The notes: generated by a model not told the origin, from the letters alone. A stretch of DNA of 64,000 nucleotides from Pseudomonas sp. sp1636 (GCF_030376615.1 NZ_JARRAB010000002.1:124001-188000), one strand, 5' to 3'; shown: positions 46,597-56,241, numbered from the stretch's first letter. A program made the numbers and translations.

Positions 46597-47460
46597 TTAC
46601 TCGGCAATCAGCAGCTTGCGCGACTCGTTGTAGAAGTAGCGAATCTTCTCGTACTCGAACGGCGAGTTGAGCTGGCCGTAACGGAAGTTGACGGTGGAGC
46701 GTTGATCGACCGTCTCGAGCAAAAATATTTCCGGATGGCTGTTGCTGGCTTCGGCAACGTTCAGCCAGTTGACCTGGCTCTTGGCGCTGAAATCCACCAC
46801 CAGCCCGCCGGTGTCGCGCAGGTTGGAAGGGCCGAGCAGTGGCAGCATCAGGTAAGGGCCGGCAGGTGCACCATAGAATCCCAGGGTCTGGCCGAAGTCT
46901 TCGCGCTGTTTCGGCAGGCCCACCCGGCTCGCCGGATCCCACAGCCCGGCCACGCCGATGGTGGTGTTGAGCAGCAGGCGGGCGGTGGTCTGCATCGAGC
47001 GCTTGGCTTTGAACTGCAGCAAGCTGTTGAGCAGGTTGGGTACATCGCCCAGGTTGCTGAAGAAATTGCTCACACCGTTTTGCACAATAGTTGGGGTGAC
47101 ATAGCGATAACCGTCGACGATGGGCAGAAACACCCACTGATCGAAGCGGTAGTTGAAGTGGTAGACCCGCCGGTTCCAGGACTCCAGGGGATCGTAGACA
47201 TTCAGGGCGCCCAGGCTCGAACGTTCGAACTCGCGCTGATCCAGGCCGGGATTGAACTGCAGGTGTTGCAGCGGTCGTTTGAAACCGTCTGCATCGACGT
47301 GATGCTGGGCCTGAGTCAGGTCGCTGGTCACGAGCAGGGTCAGCAGCAGGGCTGGGGCAAGAAGCTTAACCGGCCGTTGAAAAACTACCTGCGTTGCCAA
47401 TACGGCGTTAAACATGGCCTTGGCTGCCTCGTCTAGATTGTTCAACGGCCGGTTAACCAC
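46597..47460 (-). CDS. mlaA: MlaA (VacJ) outer-membrane lipid asymmetry protein with repeat-derived N-terminus
   Basis: 287 residues from GTG 47460. The MlaA core is clear: VYDPLESWNRRVYHFNYRFDQWVFLPIVDGYRYVTP, NFFSNLGDVPNLLNSLLQFK and TTIGVAGLWDPASRVGL. MlaA removes surface phospholipids and passes them to MlaC. Residues 2-31 (MVNRPLNNLDEAAKAMFNAV...) are encoded by the palindromic element at 47366-47456; a normal-looking hydrophobic signal (KLLAPALLLTLLVTSDLTQAQ) begins directly after it. No lipobox Cys is seen. An ATG at 47415, inside the element, is another possible start. The GTG has GGAG at a proper distance within the hydrolase gene. Confidence 0.85.
   Translation of the reverse strand: MVNRPLNNLDEAAKAMFNAVLATQVVFQRPVKLLAPALLLTLLVTSDLTQAQHHVDADGFKRPLQHLQFNPGLDQREFERSSLGALNVYDPLESWNRRVYHFNYRFDQWVFLPIVDGYRYVTPTIVQNGVSNFFSNLGDVPNLLNSLLQFKAKRSMQTTARLLLNTTIGVAGLWDPASRVGLPKQREDFGQTLGFYGAPAGPYLMLPLLGPSNLRDTGGLVVDFSAKSQVNWLNVAEASNSHPEIFLLETVDQRSTVNFRYGQLNSPFEYEKIRYFYNESRKLLIAE
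47366..47456. mobile_element. MITE-like element A, short copy, inside the mlaA 5' end
   Basis: 91 bp bounded by perfect 16-bp inverted repeats TTAACCGGCCGTTGAA (47366-47381) and its reverse complement (47441-47456). The stretch after the left end, AAACTACCTGCGTTGCC, is shared with the 150-bp copy at 16689-16838, but the middle is deleted. The outer 6 bp differ from that copy (TTAACC against CTAGCA) while staying self-complementary. It contains the hydrolase stop and about 30 mlaA codons. Confidence 0.8.
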
Positions 47461-48751
47461 GGAAGAACTCCAGCATGGCGTCGCTGTTGACGCGGTAATT
47501 GAGGTTGCCGCAGTGCCCGCCGAGCGGGTAGACGGTCAGGCGCTCGCCCAGGGTTCGGCGCAGAAAGCCCAAGTCGCCAGGGCCGAGGATGAGGTCGTCG
47601 GCATTGTGCATCACGGCGATCTTGCTGGCGTTTTTCAAATAGTCTGCGACGGCATACAGGCTGACCTGATCGATCATCTGGGTAATGCTGCCGCCGTCAT
47701 GCCGCGCTCGCCACATCGGCATCAGTTGTTCGCTGATGTAGCAGTCGAAATCGCATTGCAGGGCACGCTTGAAGAACGGTGTAAGGCTGGTGCTGTCGTT
47801 GATCGGGTAGCGCGTCGGGGTGATCAGACCGCGACGGTTGATCAGGTCGGAGGTGAAGGCGATATCGGCAGCGGCGAAGCGGAACACCGCACCGATCAAC
47901 ATGGCCATCTGCTCGTCGGAAAGCTGCTCCTTGGAGCGCTGGAAGTCGAAGAGCATCGCATCGTTGAGGTCAACGTAACCCTTCGCTTGGAAATAGCGGG
48001 TCAGCTTGGCCAGTACCGTTTCGTAGAAGGTGGTGCTGTTGTCGATGCCTTCGACCTGGGTTTGCACCAGACGGTCGAGGTTGCTGGTCGAGGTATAGAG
48101 GTTGACCGGCGGGTTGAGCAGCAGCACGCGCTTGAAGTTGAAGCTGCGTCGGGTTTCGTCGAGCCGGCTGACGAATGCCGCTTGCAGGGCGCCCAGGCTG
48201 TAGCCGGTCAGGTGGAAGGCGCTGACCTGTAGGCGTGGGTGCTGGGCGCGCACGGCCTGCATCGCCCGGTACAGATCGTCGGCATCTTCGCTGGTGAGTC
48301 CCGGGGTGGCGACACGCGAGGCGGCGCTCATGAAGTCGTAGCTGGTCGGCGAGGACAGCTGCACCACATGGTAACCGGCACCGTAGAACAGTTTCTTCAG
48401 GTATTCCGCCGTGCTGCTGGCATAAGGCGAGCCCGTACCGGCGATGATGAAAATCAACGGTGCCTCGCCTTTTTGCTTGGCCAGGCGATAGCCCATCTTG
48501 GTCACCGACCAGAAATTATCCGGCAATTCGAACTCGCGCTCCGGGCGTAGCCTGACCTTGTAGTCTTGTTGGTCGATGTCCGCATCGGCCGGTAGTTGCG
48601 GTCGCAGTTCGAACGGGGTGGTGGCGATGGTCGCCTCGAACGGGTTGGTCAGTGGGTAACCATAGCTTTGCGCATCGATGTCAGCGGCCTGTAGCTGGCC
48701 AACGAAAGTTATGCCGCAAAGCAGAGCAGCGAGGCGATATACCAGCGGCAT
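47453..48751 (-). CDS. Exported alpha/beta hydrolase, partner gene of mlaA
   Basis: 432 residues from ATG 48751 (MPLVYRLAALL), or 435 from ATG 48760; AAAGGG fits the former better. A signal peptide ends near GQLQA. The alpha/beta hydrolase fold shows LIFIIAGTGSPYASSTAEYLKKL, a nucleophile elbow with Ser in HLTGYSLGALQAAF, and late acidic and His residues in VMHNADDLILGPGD and YPLGGHCGNLNYR. Pseudomonads often place this gene just before mlaA, suggesting an envelope lipid role. The TAA stop lies in the repeat at 47366-47456, and the end overlaps mlaA by 8 bp. Confidence 0.8.
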   Translation of the reverse strand: MPLVYRLAALLCGITFVGQLQAADIDAQSYGYPLTNPFEATIATTPFELRPQLPADADIDQQDYKVRLRPEREFELPDNFWSVTKMGYRLAKQKGEAPLIFIIAGTGSPYASSTAEYLKKLFYGAGYHVVQLSSPTSYDFMSAASRVATPGLTSEDADDLYRAMQAVRAQHPRLQVSAFHLTGYSLGALQAAFVSRLDETRRSFNFKRVLLLNPPVNLYTSTSNLDRLVQTQVEGIDNSTTFYETVLAKLTRYFQAKGYVDLNDAMLFDFQRSKEQLSDEQMAMLIGAVFRFAAADIAFTSDLINRRGLITPTRYPINDSTSLTPFFKRALQCDFDCYISEQLMPMWRARHDGGSITQMIDQVSLYAVADYLKNASKIAVMHNADDLILGPGDLGFLRRTLGERLTVYPLGGHCGNLNYRVNSDAMLEFFRG

Positions 48752-48827
48752 GACTGTCATCCCTTTAGCAGAGAGCGGATTGATCGAGTTGAGGAGGTAA
48801 GACAGCAGAACCCTCTGTGAGTGCCGG

Positions 48828-49316
48828 TCAAGCCGTTCTTCGACTCAGCTCATGCAGCGCCGGGCCGGTAAGGCGATACACCGTCCAGTCATCCAGCGGT
48901 TGAGCGCCCAGGTTTTGGTAAAAACCGATCGAGGGTTGGTTCCAGTCCAGTACCGACCATTCCAGGCGAGCGCAGCCGCGTTCGACGGCCAGGCTCGCCA
49001 ACTTGCCGAGCAGGGCGCTGCCCAATCCGGCGCCGCGTGCGCTGGCGCGCACATAGAGATCCTCCAGGTAGATGCCGGGTTTGCCGAGAAAGGTCGAATA
49101 GTTGTGGAAGAACAGCGCAAAACCTGCGGCCGCGCCATCCAGCTCACCAATCAGCACCTCGGCGAAGGGCCGTATCCCGAAAAGGTGTTCGGCCATTTGC
49201 GCGGGGCTGGCAACCACCTGATCGCTGAGCTTCTCGTACTCGGCCAATTCGCGGATAAAGCCGAGGATCAGTTCAATATCGTCACGCTGGGCGCTGCGGA
49301 TGTGCAAATGGGGCAT
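48828..49316 (-). CDS. GNAT family N-acetyltransferase
   Basis: 162 residues, full GNAT fold: LHIRSAQRDDIELILGFIRELAEYEKL at the start, the catalytic-core strand ALFFHNYSTFLGKPGIYLEDLYVRASARG with acetyl-CoA loop RGAGLGSALLGKLA, and LEWSVLDWNQPSIGFYQNLGA. This pattern is that of the diamine/thialysine acetyltransferase subgroup, but substrate cannot be fixed from sequence. Monocistronic; ribosome site AAGGAACG precedes the ATG. Confidence 0.85.
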   Translation of the reverse strand: MPHLHIRSAQRDDIELILGFIRELAEYEKLSDQVVASPAQMAEHLFGIRPFAEVLIGELDGAAAGFALFFHNYSTFLGKPGIYLEDLYVRASARGAGLGSALLGKLASLAVERGCARLEWSVLDWNQPSIGFYQNLGAQPLDDWTVYRLTGPALHELSRRTA

Positions 49317-49488
49317 GGTCGTTCCTTGAGCTGCTGATCAGGCGAGCATGCCGTGTGAACAGGGGATTTCGCAAGCCGTGGCCATGCAGTTGGTTGCAAT
49401 GTGTCGCTGCTGCGGGTGTCGGGGTCTGGCGTCTCAGCCGCGATGAAACGGCGCACGGCCGCAGCAGGCGAGAGTTTTTCACCGCTGC

Positions 49489-49713
49489 TCAGGCCTGGTG
49501 GGGCAGCCAGGCATGTGTTGGCCGTTCTGGCGCCGGGGCCGAAGGTTTTTCCAGGCGTTGCCAAATCCTCTCGTGAAAGTAGAAACCGAGCGAGTTGCAC
49601 AGCGGCTCGATGGCGGCCACTAGACCACTGGCCGCGACACTGCCGGTCAACGCATAGGTCACCGCAAAGGCGATGCAAAAGTGCATCAGGGTGAAGGTCA
49701 GGGTCTTGAGCAT
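49489..49713 (-). CDS. DUF2061 small membrane protein
   Basis: 74 residues with two membrane helices (about 5-22 and 26-45): LTFTLMHFCIAFAVTYALTGSVAASGLVAAIEPLCNSLGFYFHERIWQRLE matches the DUF2061 pattern. The family is of unknown function, often found near transport or stress genes. A 172-bp gap without features separates it from the GNAT gene. Confidence 0.75.
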   Translation of the reverse strand: MLKTLTFTLMHFCIAFAVTYALTGSVAASGLVAAIEPLCNSLGFYFHERIWQRLEKPSAPAPERPTHAWLPHQA

Positions 49714-49791
49714 GGCATGCCTCGAATGAGAGTTATGGCTGGCGGATTGTCAGGGTAGCGCTCAGTGATATATTGATGAAATGTTTCGTCG

Positions 49792-49811
49792 AAATACCAT
49801 TAATAGTATTT
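49792..49811. repeat. AT-rich inverted repeat between DUF2061 and comEA
   Basis: AAATAC (49792-49797) and GTATTT (49806-49811) around an 8-nt loop, in a locally AT-rich stretch. It could be an operator for the divergent genes; nothing more can be said. Confidence 0.3.
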
Positions 49812-49890
49812 GTTAATCTAGCCAGGGCAACAGATCGCTCTTGAGCAGGCGCCAGCGGTGAAAGAGCGTCGAAAAAATGCTTTGACGGAT

Positions 49891-49918
49891 TTGACAAGGC
49901 AATGTTGGCGACTAACTT
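49891..49918 (+). promoter_or_regulatory. Probable sigma-70 promoter of comEA-like gene
   Basis: TTGACA at 49891-49896 (perfect -35) and TAACTT at 49913-49918, 16 bp apart. The predicted leader contains a GCGCGG/CCGCGC hairpin near 49924-49946 before the ribosome site AAAAGGAG. Confidence 0.5.
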
Positions 49919-49982
49919 GAAGTGCGCGGCGCATGGAAGTTCCGCGCCGATTACTTGAGCTTTTCTGAAAAGGAGTTCCAAC

Positions 49983-50306
49983 ATGTATAAGCGTTACCTC
50001 TCCTCCCTGCTGTGCGCTGTGCTGACCGCAGCTACCCTCAGCGTCTCCGCCGCCGAAGCCACCAAGACGGCACCCGCTAAGCCTGATGCGGTGCAAGTGG
50101 CCGAGGTCGGCAAAATCAATCTCAACACGGCCGATGCTCCCACGCTACAACGTGAGCTGAGTGGTGTTGGCGAGATCAAGGCCAAGGCAATAGTGGCCTA
50201 CCGCGATGCCCACGGTGCATTCGCCACGGTTGACGAGCTGCTTGAGGTCAAGGGAATCGGTGAGTCGATTCTGGAGAAGAATCGCGACAAGCTGAGTATC
50301 AATTAA
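49983..50306 (+). CDS. comEA: ComEA-like helix-hairpin-helix DNA-binding protein
   Basis: 107 residues: a signal peptide (1-24, ending SVSAAEA), an A/K/P-rich linker and a helix-hairpin-helix pair (KINLNTADAPTLQRELSGVGEIKAKAIVAYRDAHGAFATVDELLEVKGIGESILEKNRDKL). Such periplasmic proteins bind incoming double-stranded DNA in natural transformation; here there is no membrane anchor, as in other pseudomonads. Followed by a strong terminator. Confidence 0.85.
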   Translation: MYKRYLSSLLCAVLTAATLSVSAAEATKTAPAKPDAVQVAEVGKINLNTADAPTLQRELSGVGEIKAKAIVAYRDAHGAFATVDELLEVKGIGESILEKNRDKLSIN

Positions 50307-50324
50307 CCGACACGCTGGGAGACG

Positions 50325-50350
50325 AAGACCGGTCACTGACCGGTCTTTTT
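50325..50350 (+). terminator. Rho-independent terminator of comEA-like gene
   Basis: AAGACCGGTCA pairs with TGACCGGTCTT and is followed by TTTTT. It ends 44 bp after the stop codon. Confidence 0.9.
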
Positions 50351-50409
50351 GCATGGTGCGCCAGGCATGGCGCGTAGCGCCGTGGCTGGCGCACCCATAA
50401 AAAAGGCTT

Positions 50410-50568
50410 TGTACCCGTTAGGTGTTGTATCACCAGGCACGAACTGCCTGCGATCCGTAGGAGGCCCGACCCATACCGCCAAACGATGGGCAGGCAGCCC
50501 TGCGGGCTGCATTCGCCGCGGGGCGCGCCTCCTACAAGAGATCGCGCATGCAACACCTAACGGGTACA
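50410..50568. mobile_element. MITE-like palindromic element B carrying REP arms
   Basis: 159 bp between perfect 18-bp inverted repeats TGTACCCGTTAGGTGTTG (50410-50427) and its reverse complement (50551-50568). Inside are CGTAGGAGGCCCGACC near 50457 and CGCCGCGGGGCGCGCCTCCTAC near 50514, the same REP arms seen upstream of fliE. No gene within. It ends 5 bp before a broken tRNA-Asn copy. Confidence 0.75.
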
Positions 50569-50572
50569 TAGC

Positions 50573-50696
50573 CAATAAAAAGCCCAGCGCGATGGCTGGG
50601 CTCTCGAATTTGGCTCCGCGACCAGGACTCGACAGCGCAGCTGAACGCGCTTCAGTGCGGCCCCGGAGGGGTGAGCCTTGGCGAATAACCTGGGAC
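50573..50696 (-). pseudogene. Broken tRNA-Asn copy interrupted in the T-loop
   Basis: 50573-50632 repeats 50721-50780 with only two mismatches, covering the tRNA terminator and the last 24 nt of tRNA-Asn. The match stops within the T-loop; 54 bp later AACCTGGGAC at 50687-50696 matches the next part of the true gene (50780-50789). So the 3' half of a tRNA-Asn appears split by about 54 bp of foreign DNA, the 5' half being lost. The insert contains CTGAA/TTCAG arms around GCGCG. Confidence 0.55.
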
Positions 50697-50721
50697 GTAG
50701 TCCCGGTGAGAGTCCGCAGGC

Positions 50722-50750
50722 AATAAAAAGCCCAGCTGGATGGCTGGGCT
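50722..50750 (-). terminator. tRNA-Asn terminator
   Basis: On the minus strand AGCCCAGC and GCTGGGCT form an 8-bp stem with a 6-nt loop followed by a T-run (plus strand TAAAAA at 50724-50729). The same structure, with a changed loop, is at 50574-50602 after the broken copy. Confidence 0.85.
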
Positions 50751-50758
50751 CTCGAATT

Positions 50759-50834
50759 TGGCTCCGCGACCAGGACTCGAACCTGGGACCCAATGATTAA
50801 CAGTCATTTGCTCTACCGACTGAGCTATCGCGGA
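50759..50834 (-). tRNA. tRNA-Asn (anticodon GTT)
   Basis: 76 nt with encoded CCA. Acceptor TCCGCGA pairs with TCGCGGA; D-arm GCTCAGTCGGTAGAGC, anticodon arm with GACTGTTAATC, and T-arm CCAGGTTCGAGTCCTGG are regular. Confidence 0.97.
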
Positions 50835-50863
50835 ACAACGCTGCGTATCCTACTGATTAGGAA

Positions 50864-50891
50864 GGGGAAGTCAAGTGTCTAGGACTTCCCC
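50864..50891 (-). terminator. Probable tyrB terminator
   Basis: GGGGAAGTC (50864-50872) pairs with GACTTCCCC (50883-50891) about 10 bp after the tyrB stop on the minus strand; the following minus-strand sequence TTCCTAATC is only partly T-rich. Confidence 0.6.
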
Positions 50892-50899
50892 TGGCCCGC

Positions 50900-52096
50900 T
50901 CAGAGCACTTGGGCGATGGCGCGAGTGACCGCATCCAGATTGTTGCGGTTGAGCGCGGCGACACAGATGCGCCCGGTGCCGACCGCGTAGATGCCGAACT
51001 CGCTTTTCAGGCGTTCCACCTGTTCGGTGGTGAGGCCCGAGTAGGAGAACATGCCGCGTTGCTGGGCGACGAAGCTGAAATCGCGTTTGGCGCCCAGGGC
51101 GGTCAGTTGATCGACCATGGCCAGGCGCATGGCGCGAATGCGTTCACGCATTTCGCCCAGCTCGGCTTCCCACATGGCGCGTAGTTCAGGGTTGCTGAGC
51201 ACCGCGGCGACGACGCTGGCGCCGTGGGTCGGCGGGTTCGAATAGTTGGTGCGGATCACGCGCTTGAGTTGCGACAGCACCCGGCCGGTTTCATCTTGCG
51301 AGCCAGTGACGATGGAGAGCGCGCCCACCCGTTCGCCATACAGCGAGAACGATTTGGAGAAAGAGCTGGAGACAAAGAAGGTCAAGCTGGATTCGGCGAA
51401 CAGGCGCACGGCTGCGGCGTCTTCTTCGATGCCGTCGCCAAAACCCTGATAGGCGATGTCGAGGAAGGGCACATGCTCGCGTTCACGGAGGATCTCGAGA
51501 ATGGCCTGCCAGTCGTCCATGCTCAGGTCGACGCCGGTCGGGTTGTGGCAGCAGGCGTGCAGCACCACGACCGAGCGGGCGGGCAGGTTTTTCAGATCTT
51601 CGAGCAGGCCGCCGCGATTTACGCCATTGCTGAAGGCGTCGTAGTAGCGATAGTTGCGCACGGGGAAGCCGGCTGCCTCGAACAGGGCGCGGTGGTTTTC
51701 CCAGCTTGGGTCGCTGATGGCGACCGCTGCATCCGGCAGCAAACGCTTGAGGAAGTCCGCGCCGATTTTCAGTGCGCCAGTGCCGCCCAGAGCCTGGGCA
51801 GTAATCACCCGGCCTTCCTTCACCAGAGTCGAGTCGGCGCCGAACAACAGGGTCTGTACGGCCTGGTCGTAAGCGGCGATGCCTTCGATCGGCAAGTAGC
51901 CGCGAGGTGCGTGGGTGGCGGTCAGTGCATTTTCTGCTTCTGCCACGGCCCGCAATAGCGGAATTCGCCCCTCTTCATTGGTGTACACGCCGACACCCAG
52001 GTTGACCTTGGTGGGGCGGGTATCGGCGTTGAATGCTTCGTTGAGGCCCAGAATGGGGTCGCGCGGAGCCATTTCGACGGCAGAGAACAGACTCAT
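50900..52096 (-). CDS. tyrB: Aromatic amino acid aminotransferase
   Basis: 398 residues, class I PLP aminotransferase. CCHNPTGVDL, DIAYQGFGDG and the PLP lysine Lys248 in SSSFSKSFSLYGERVG are diagnostic of the aspartate/aromatic subgroup. It makes phenylalanine and tyrosine or removes their amino group. Start at ATG 52096 (MSLFSAVEMAPRDPILGL); an in-frame extension to 52225 reads through the promoter region and is rejected. The aromatic preference is inferred from closeness to Pseudomonas TyrB/PhhC. Confidence 0.92.
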   Translation of the reverse strand: MSLFSAVEMAPRDPILGLNEAFNADTRPTKVNLGVGVYTNEEGRIPLLRAVAEAENALTATHAPRGYLPIEGIAAYDQAVQTLLFGADSTLVKEGRVITAQALGGTGALKIGADFLKRLLPDAAVAISDPSWENHRALFEAAGFPVRNYRYYDAFSNGVNRGGLLEDLKNLPARSVVVLHACCHNPTGVDLSMDDWQAILEILREREHVPFLDIAYQGFGDGIEEDAAAVRLFAESSLTFFVSSSFSKSFSLYGERVGALSIVTGSQDETGRVLSQLKRVIRTNYSNPPTHGASVVAAVLSNPELRAMWEAELGEMRERIRAMRLAMVDQLTALGAKRDFSFVAQQRGMFSYSGLTTEQVERLKSEFGIYAVGTGRICVAALNRNNLDAVTRAIAQVL

Positions 52097-52283
52097 GGAT
52101 GCGGCAGCTCGAGGGGGAGAAGTGAATGTCGGGCAACACCCCGCTACGACTGGCGCTAGGGGTTGCGTAAGTGGGTCGGTAGTATAACGACCCATAACGT
52201 GCGTCGCGACAGCGAGCACACGCATTTCAACTGTTTTGACGTAGGCTTTCAGATCGCGTCACAGTCGTTTGTTGAGGTTAGTC

Positions 52284-54299
<2,016 letters not shown>

Positions 54300-54435
54300 T
54301 TACACGCTGGCGTAGGACTGCCGATGGTTATTGAATACAGGCGGGCTCGCGGCTCTGAGCCGCAGCAGCCGTTATAGGGCTCCCGGATGGCGGCCGGCTA
54401 CAGGGCCGTGCCGGTAGCCTGGATAAGCCTGGCGC

Positions 54436-54458
54436 AATCCGGGAGGCGTTCCCGGATT
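54436..54458. repeat. Inverted repeat between uvrB and rdgC
   Basis: AATCCGGGA (54436-54444) and TCCCGGATT (54450-54458) with a 5-nt loop, next to GTAGCCTGGATAAGCC. This resembles a common Pseudomonas intergenic repeat and lies between convergent genes, so it may block read-through. The rest of the 261-bp gap has no visible gene. Confidence 0.45.
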
Positions 54459-54560
54459 ACCCTGGCGCTCAGTCGGGCTTGAGCATGAAACATGCAAAAA
54501 GCTCTGGGTGCGGATTGAGCGAGCCCTGCTGGCTGGCATCCTGCTCTCGGGTGCCCTCCC

Positions 54561-55481
54561 TTAGATACCCTGTGGCGTCTCTTCTCCACCCAGGGCCTCG
54601 AACAGCGCGGGGAGGAAGTCGACGAAGGTCAGCATCATCAGGGTGAAGCTGGCGTCCTGTTGGCCGAGGGCGTCATCGCCGCCATCCTGTTCGGCTTGAT
54701 CCTGCAGCAGATCCTCGAAACGCAGGCGCTTGATCACCAGCTTGTCATCGAGCATGAACGACAGCTTGTCCTGCCAGGCCAGAGACAACTGGGTGACCTG
54801 CTTGCCGGCGGTCATGTGCAGCTGGATTTCGTCGCTGGTCAGATCCTGGCGTTTGCAGCGCACCACGCCACCATCCTCGTGGGTGTCGCGCAGTTCGCAT
54901 TCGTCGAGCACATGGAAATCGTCGGCGGCTTTCTGGGTCTTGACCCACTCGGTCAGGGTGGCGCTGGGGGCGATCTTCACGGTCAGCGGGCGTACCGGCA
55001 GCGAGCCGATGGCTTCGCGCAGGGTGGAGAGCAGGTCTTCCGCGCGTTTCGGGCTGGAGGCGTCGACCAGGATCAGCCCCTGCTTCGGGGCGATGGCGGC
55101 GAAGGTCGCCGACTTGCGGATAAAGGCGCGCGGCAGGAAGGCCTGCACGATTTCATCCTTGAGTTGGTCGCGTTCCTTCTTGTAGACCTTGCGCATCTGC
55201 TCGGCTTCGATCTCGTCGACTTTTTCCTTCAAGGCATCGCGCACCACGCTGCCCGGCAGAATGCGTTCTTCCTTGCGCGCCGCGATCAGCAGGAAGTCGC
55301 CGCTGGCGTGCACCAGCGGCGCATCGCCGCCTTTACCGAAGGGGGCGACGAAACCATAGGTGGTCAGCTCTTGGCTGGCACAGGGGCGTGCCGGTTTGGC
55401 GGCCAGTGCGGCTTCGAGTGCCTCGACATCAAAGGGGACGTTTTGGGTGAGGCGATAAACCAGCAGGTTACGAAACCACAT
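54561..55481 (-). CDS. rdgC: RdgC, nucleoid-associated recombination regulator
   Basis: 306 residues, the exact family length. [18 protein letters not shown] at the start and [27 protein letters not shown] and [29 protein letters not shown] are typical. RdgC forms a ring dimer round DNA and limits RecA. Start at ATG 55481 preferred over ATG 55499, six codons earlier, for family agreement. Confidence 0.95.
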   Translation of the reverse strand: MWFRNLLVYRLTQNVPFDVEALEAALAAKPARPCASQELTTYGFVAPFGKGGDAPLVHASGDFLLIAARKEERILPGSVVRDALKEKVDEIEAEQMRKVYKKERDQLKDEIVQAFLPRAFIRKSATFAAIAPKQGLILVDASSPKRAEDLLSTLREAIGSLPVRPLTVKIAPSATLTEWVKTQKAADDFHVLDECELRDTHEDGGVVRCKRQDLTSDEIQLHMTAGKQVTQLSLAWQDKLSFMLDDKLVIKRLRFEDLLQDQAEQDGGDDALGQQDASFTLMMLTFVDFLPALFEALGGEETPQGI

Positions 55482-55592
55482 GAGGGGGTGACTCTCCATT
55501 AACGCAAAGCACGCATTATTCTCCCCTTGGCGCCGTAGGCCAACCCTGCGCTAAGCCTTTGGCGTGTCGATAAAAAATTTTTGAATCAGTGC

Positions 55593-55621
55593 TTGCCAAG
55601 GTGAGGTTGGCTGTCTAGAAT
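55593..55621 (+). promoter_or_regulatory. Sigma-70 promoter of the tRNA-Val/tRNA-Asp unit
   Basis: TTGCCA (55593-55598) and TAGAAT (55616-55621) are 17 bp apart; the GC-rich stretch GCGGCCC follows the -10, like the discriminators of stringently controlled stable RNA promoters. tRNA-Val begins 21 bp later. Confidence 0.75.
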
Positions 55622-55642
55622 GCGGCCCACTTCGAGAGTGAA

Positions 55643-55718
55643 GGGTGATTAGCTCAGCTGGGAGAGCATCTGCCTTACAAGCAGAGGGTCGGCGGTTCGA
55701 TCCCGTCATCACCCACCA
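55643..55718 (+). tRNA. tRNA-Val (anticodon TAC)
   Basis: 76 nt with CCA. Acceptor GGGTGAT/ATCACCC, D-arm AGCTCAGCTGGGAGAGC, anticodon loop CTTACAA and T-arm GCGGTTCGATCCCGT are regular. Confidence 0.97.
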
Positions 55719-55738
55719 ACTCGCTATTGAAGTTACGC

Positions 55739-55815
55739 GCAGCGGTAGTTCAGTCGGTTAGAATACCGGCCTGTCACGCCGGGGGTCGCGGGTTCGAGTC
55801 CCGTCCGCTGCGCCA
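55739..55815 (+). tRNA. tRNA-Asp (anticodon GTC)
   Basis: 77 nt with CCA. Acceptor GCAGCGG/CCGCTGC, discriminator G, anticodon loop CTGTCAC and T-arm GCGGGTTCGAGTCCCGT. 20 bp after tRNA-Val, so in one transcript. Confidence 0.97.
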
Positions 55816-55977
55816 TTTCCTTCCTCGCTTCACCTCTGCATCATCCCTTCGATAGATTCGCTGTACTCCTCTTAAAATCGTCTAAACACCTGAACTTATA
55901 CGCATTTCCTGGTTCGTATCCTGGTAGCCAGTGATTGCGGCGGCCTGCTAAGCTCGCGCCTTCACTCGATTGCCCTA

Positions 55978-56241
55978 GGGTCTGTTCCCGTTTCATTCAC
56001 GGCCGCGCCGGAGCCTGTTTTGGCGCGAGGCAAGGCACGAGGCACGAAGTTTGGTGTTCCAAATGAGTGCCGAGAAACGCAGCATCGCGCTAAAACAGGC
56101 CCGGCCCTCCGGGTTGCGCGAAAAATCTCGCCATGCGTCGTTGTGGGACTTGGCAAGGGAATACCATTCCCTGCGTCCCACGCCTAACCTGGCGAGATTT
56201 TGCGCAGCAACGTGGCTCGCGAATGAAACGGGAACAGACCC
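55978..56241. mobile_element. 264-bp branched palindromic element C upstream of the FKBP gene
   Basis: Perfect 21-bp inverted repeats (55978-55998, starting GGGTCTGTTCCCGTTTCA, and 56221-56241) enclose two self-paired arms. Arm 1: GCCTGTTTTGGCGCGA (56013-56028) with TCGCGCTAAAACAGGC (56085-56100, one mismatch), GGCAC/GTGCC (56041/56067), TTTGG/CCAAA (56050/56059). Arm 2: AAATCTCGCCA (56123-56133) with TGGCGAGATTT (56190-56200), GTGGGAC/GTCCCAC (56143/56175), AGGGAAT/ATTCCCT (56156/56166). No transposase. It ends 22 bp before the FKBP start codon. Before it, 55816-55977 holds nothing I can name. Confidence 0.8.

Noticed and set aside
52187-52283. LexA box before uvrB
   Set aside because: No CTGT-N8-ACAG pair was found; CTGT at 52232 has no partner at the right distance.
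54361-54480. Small RNA gene between uvrB and rdgC
   Set aside because: Hairpins are present but match common intergenic repeats and lack a promoter and T-run terminator.
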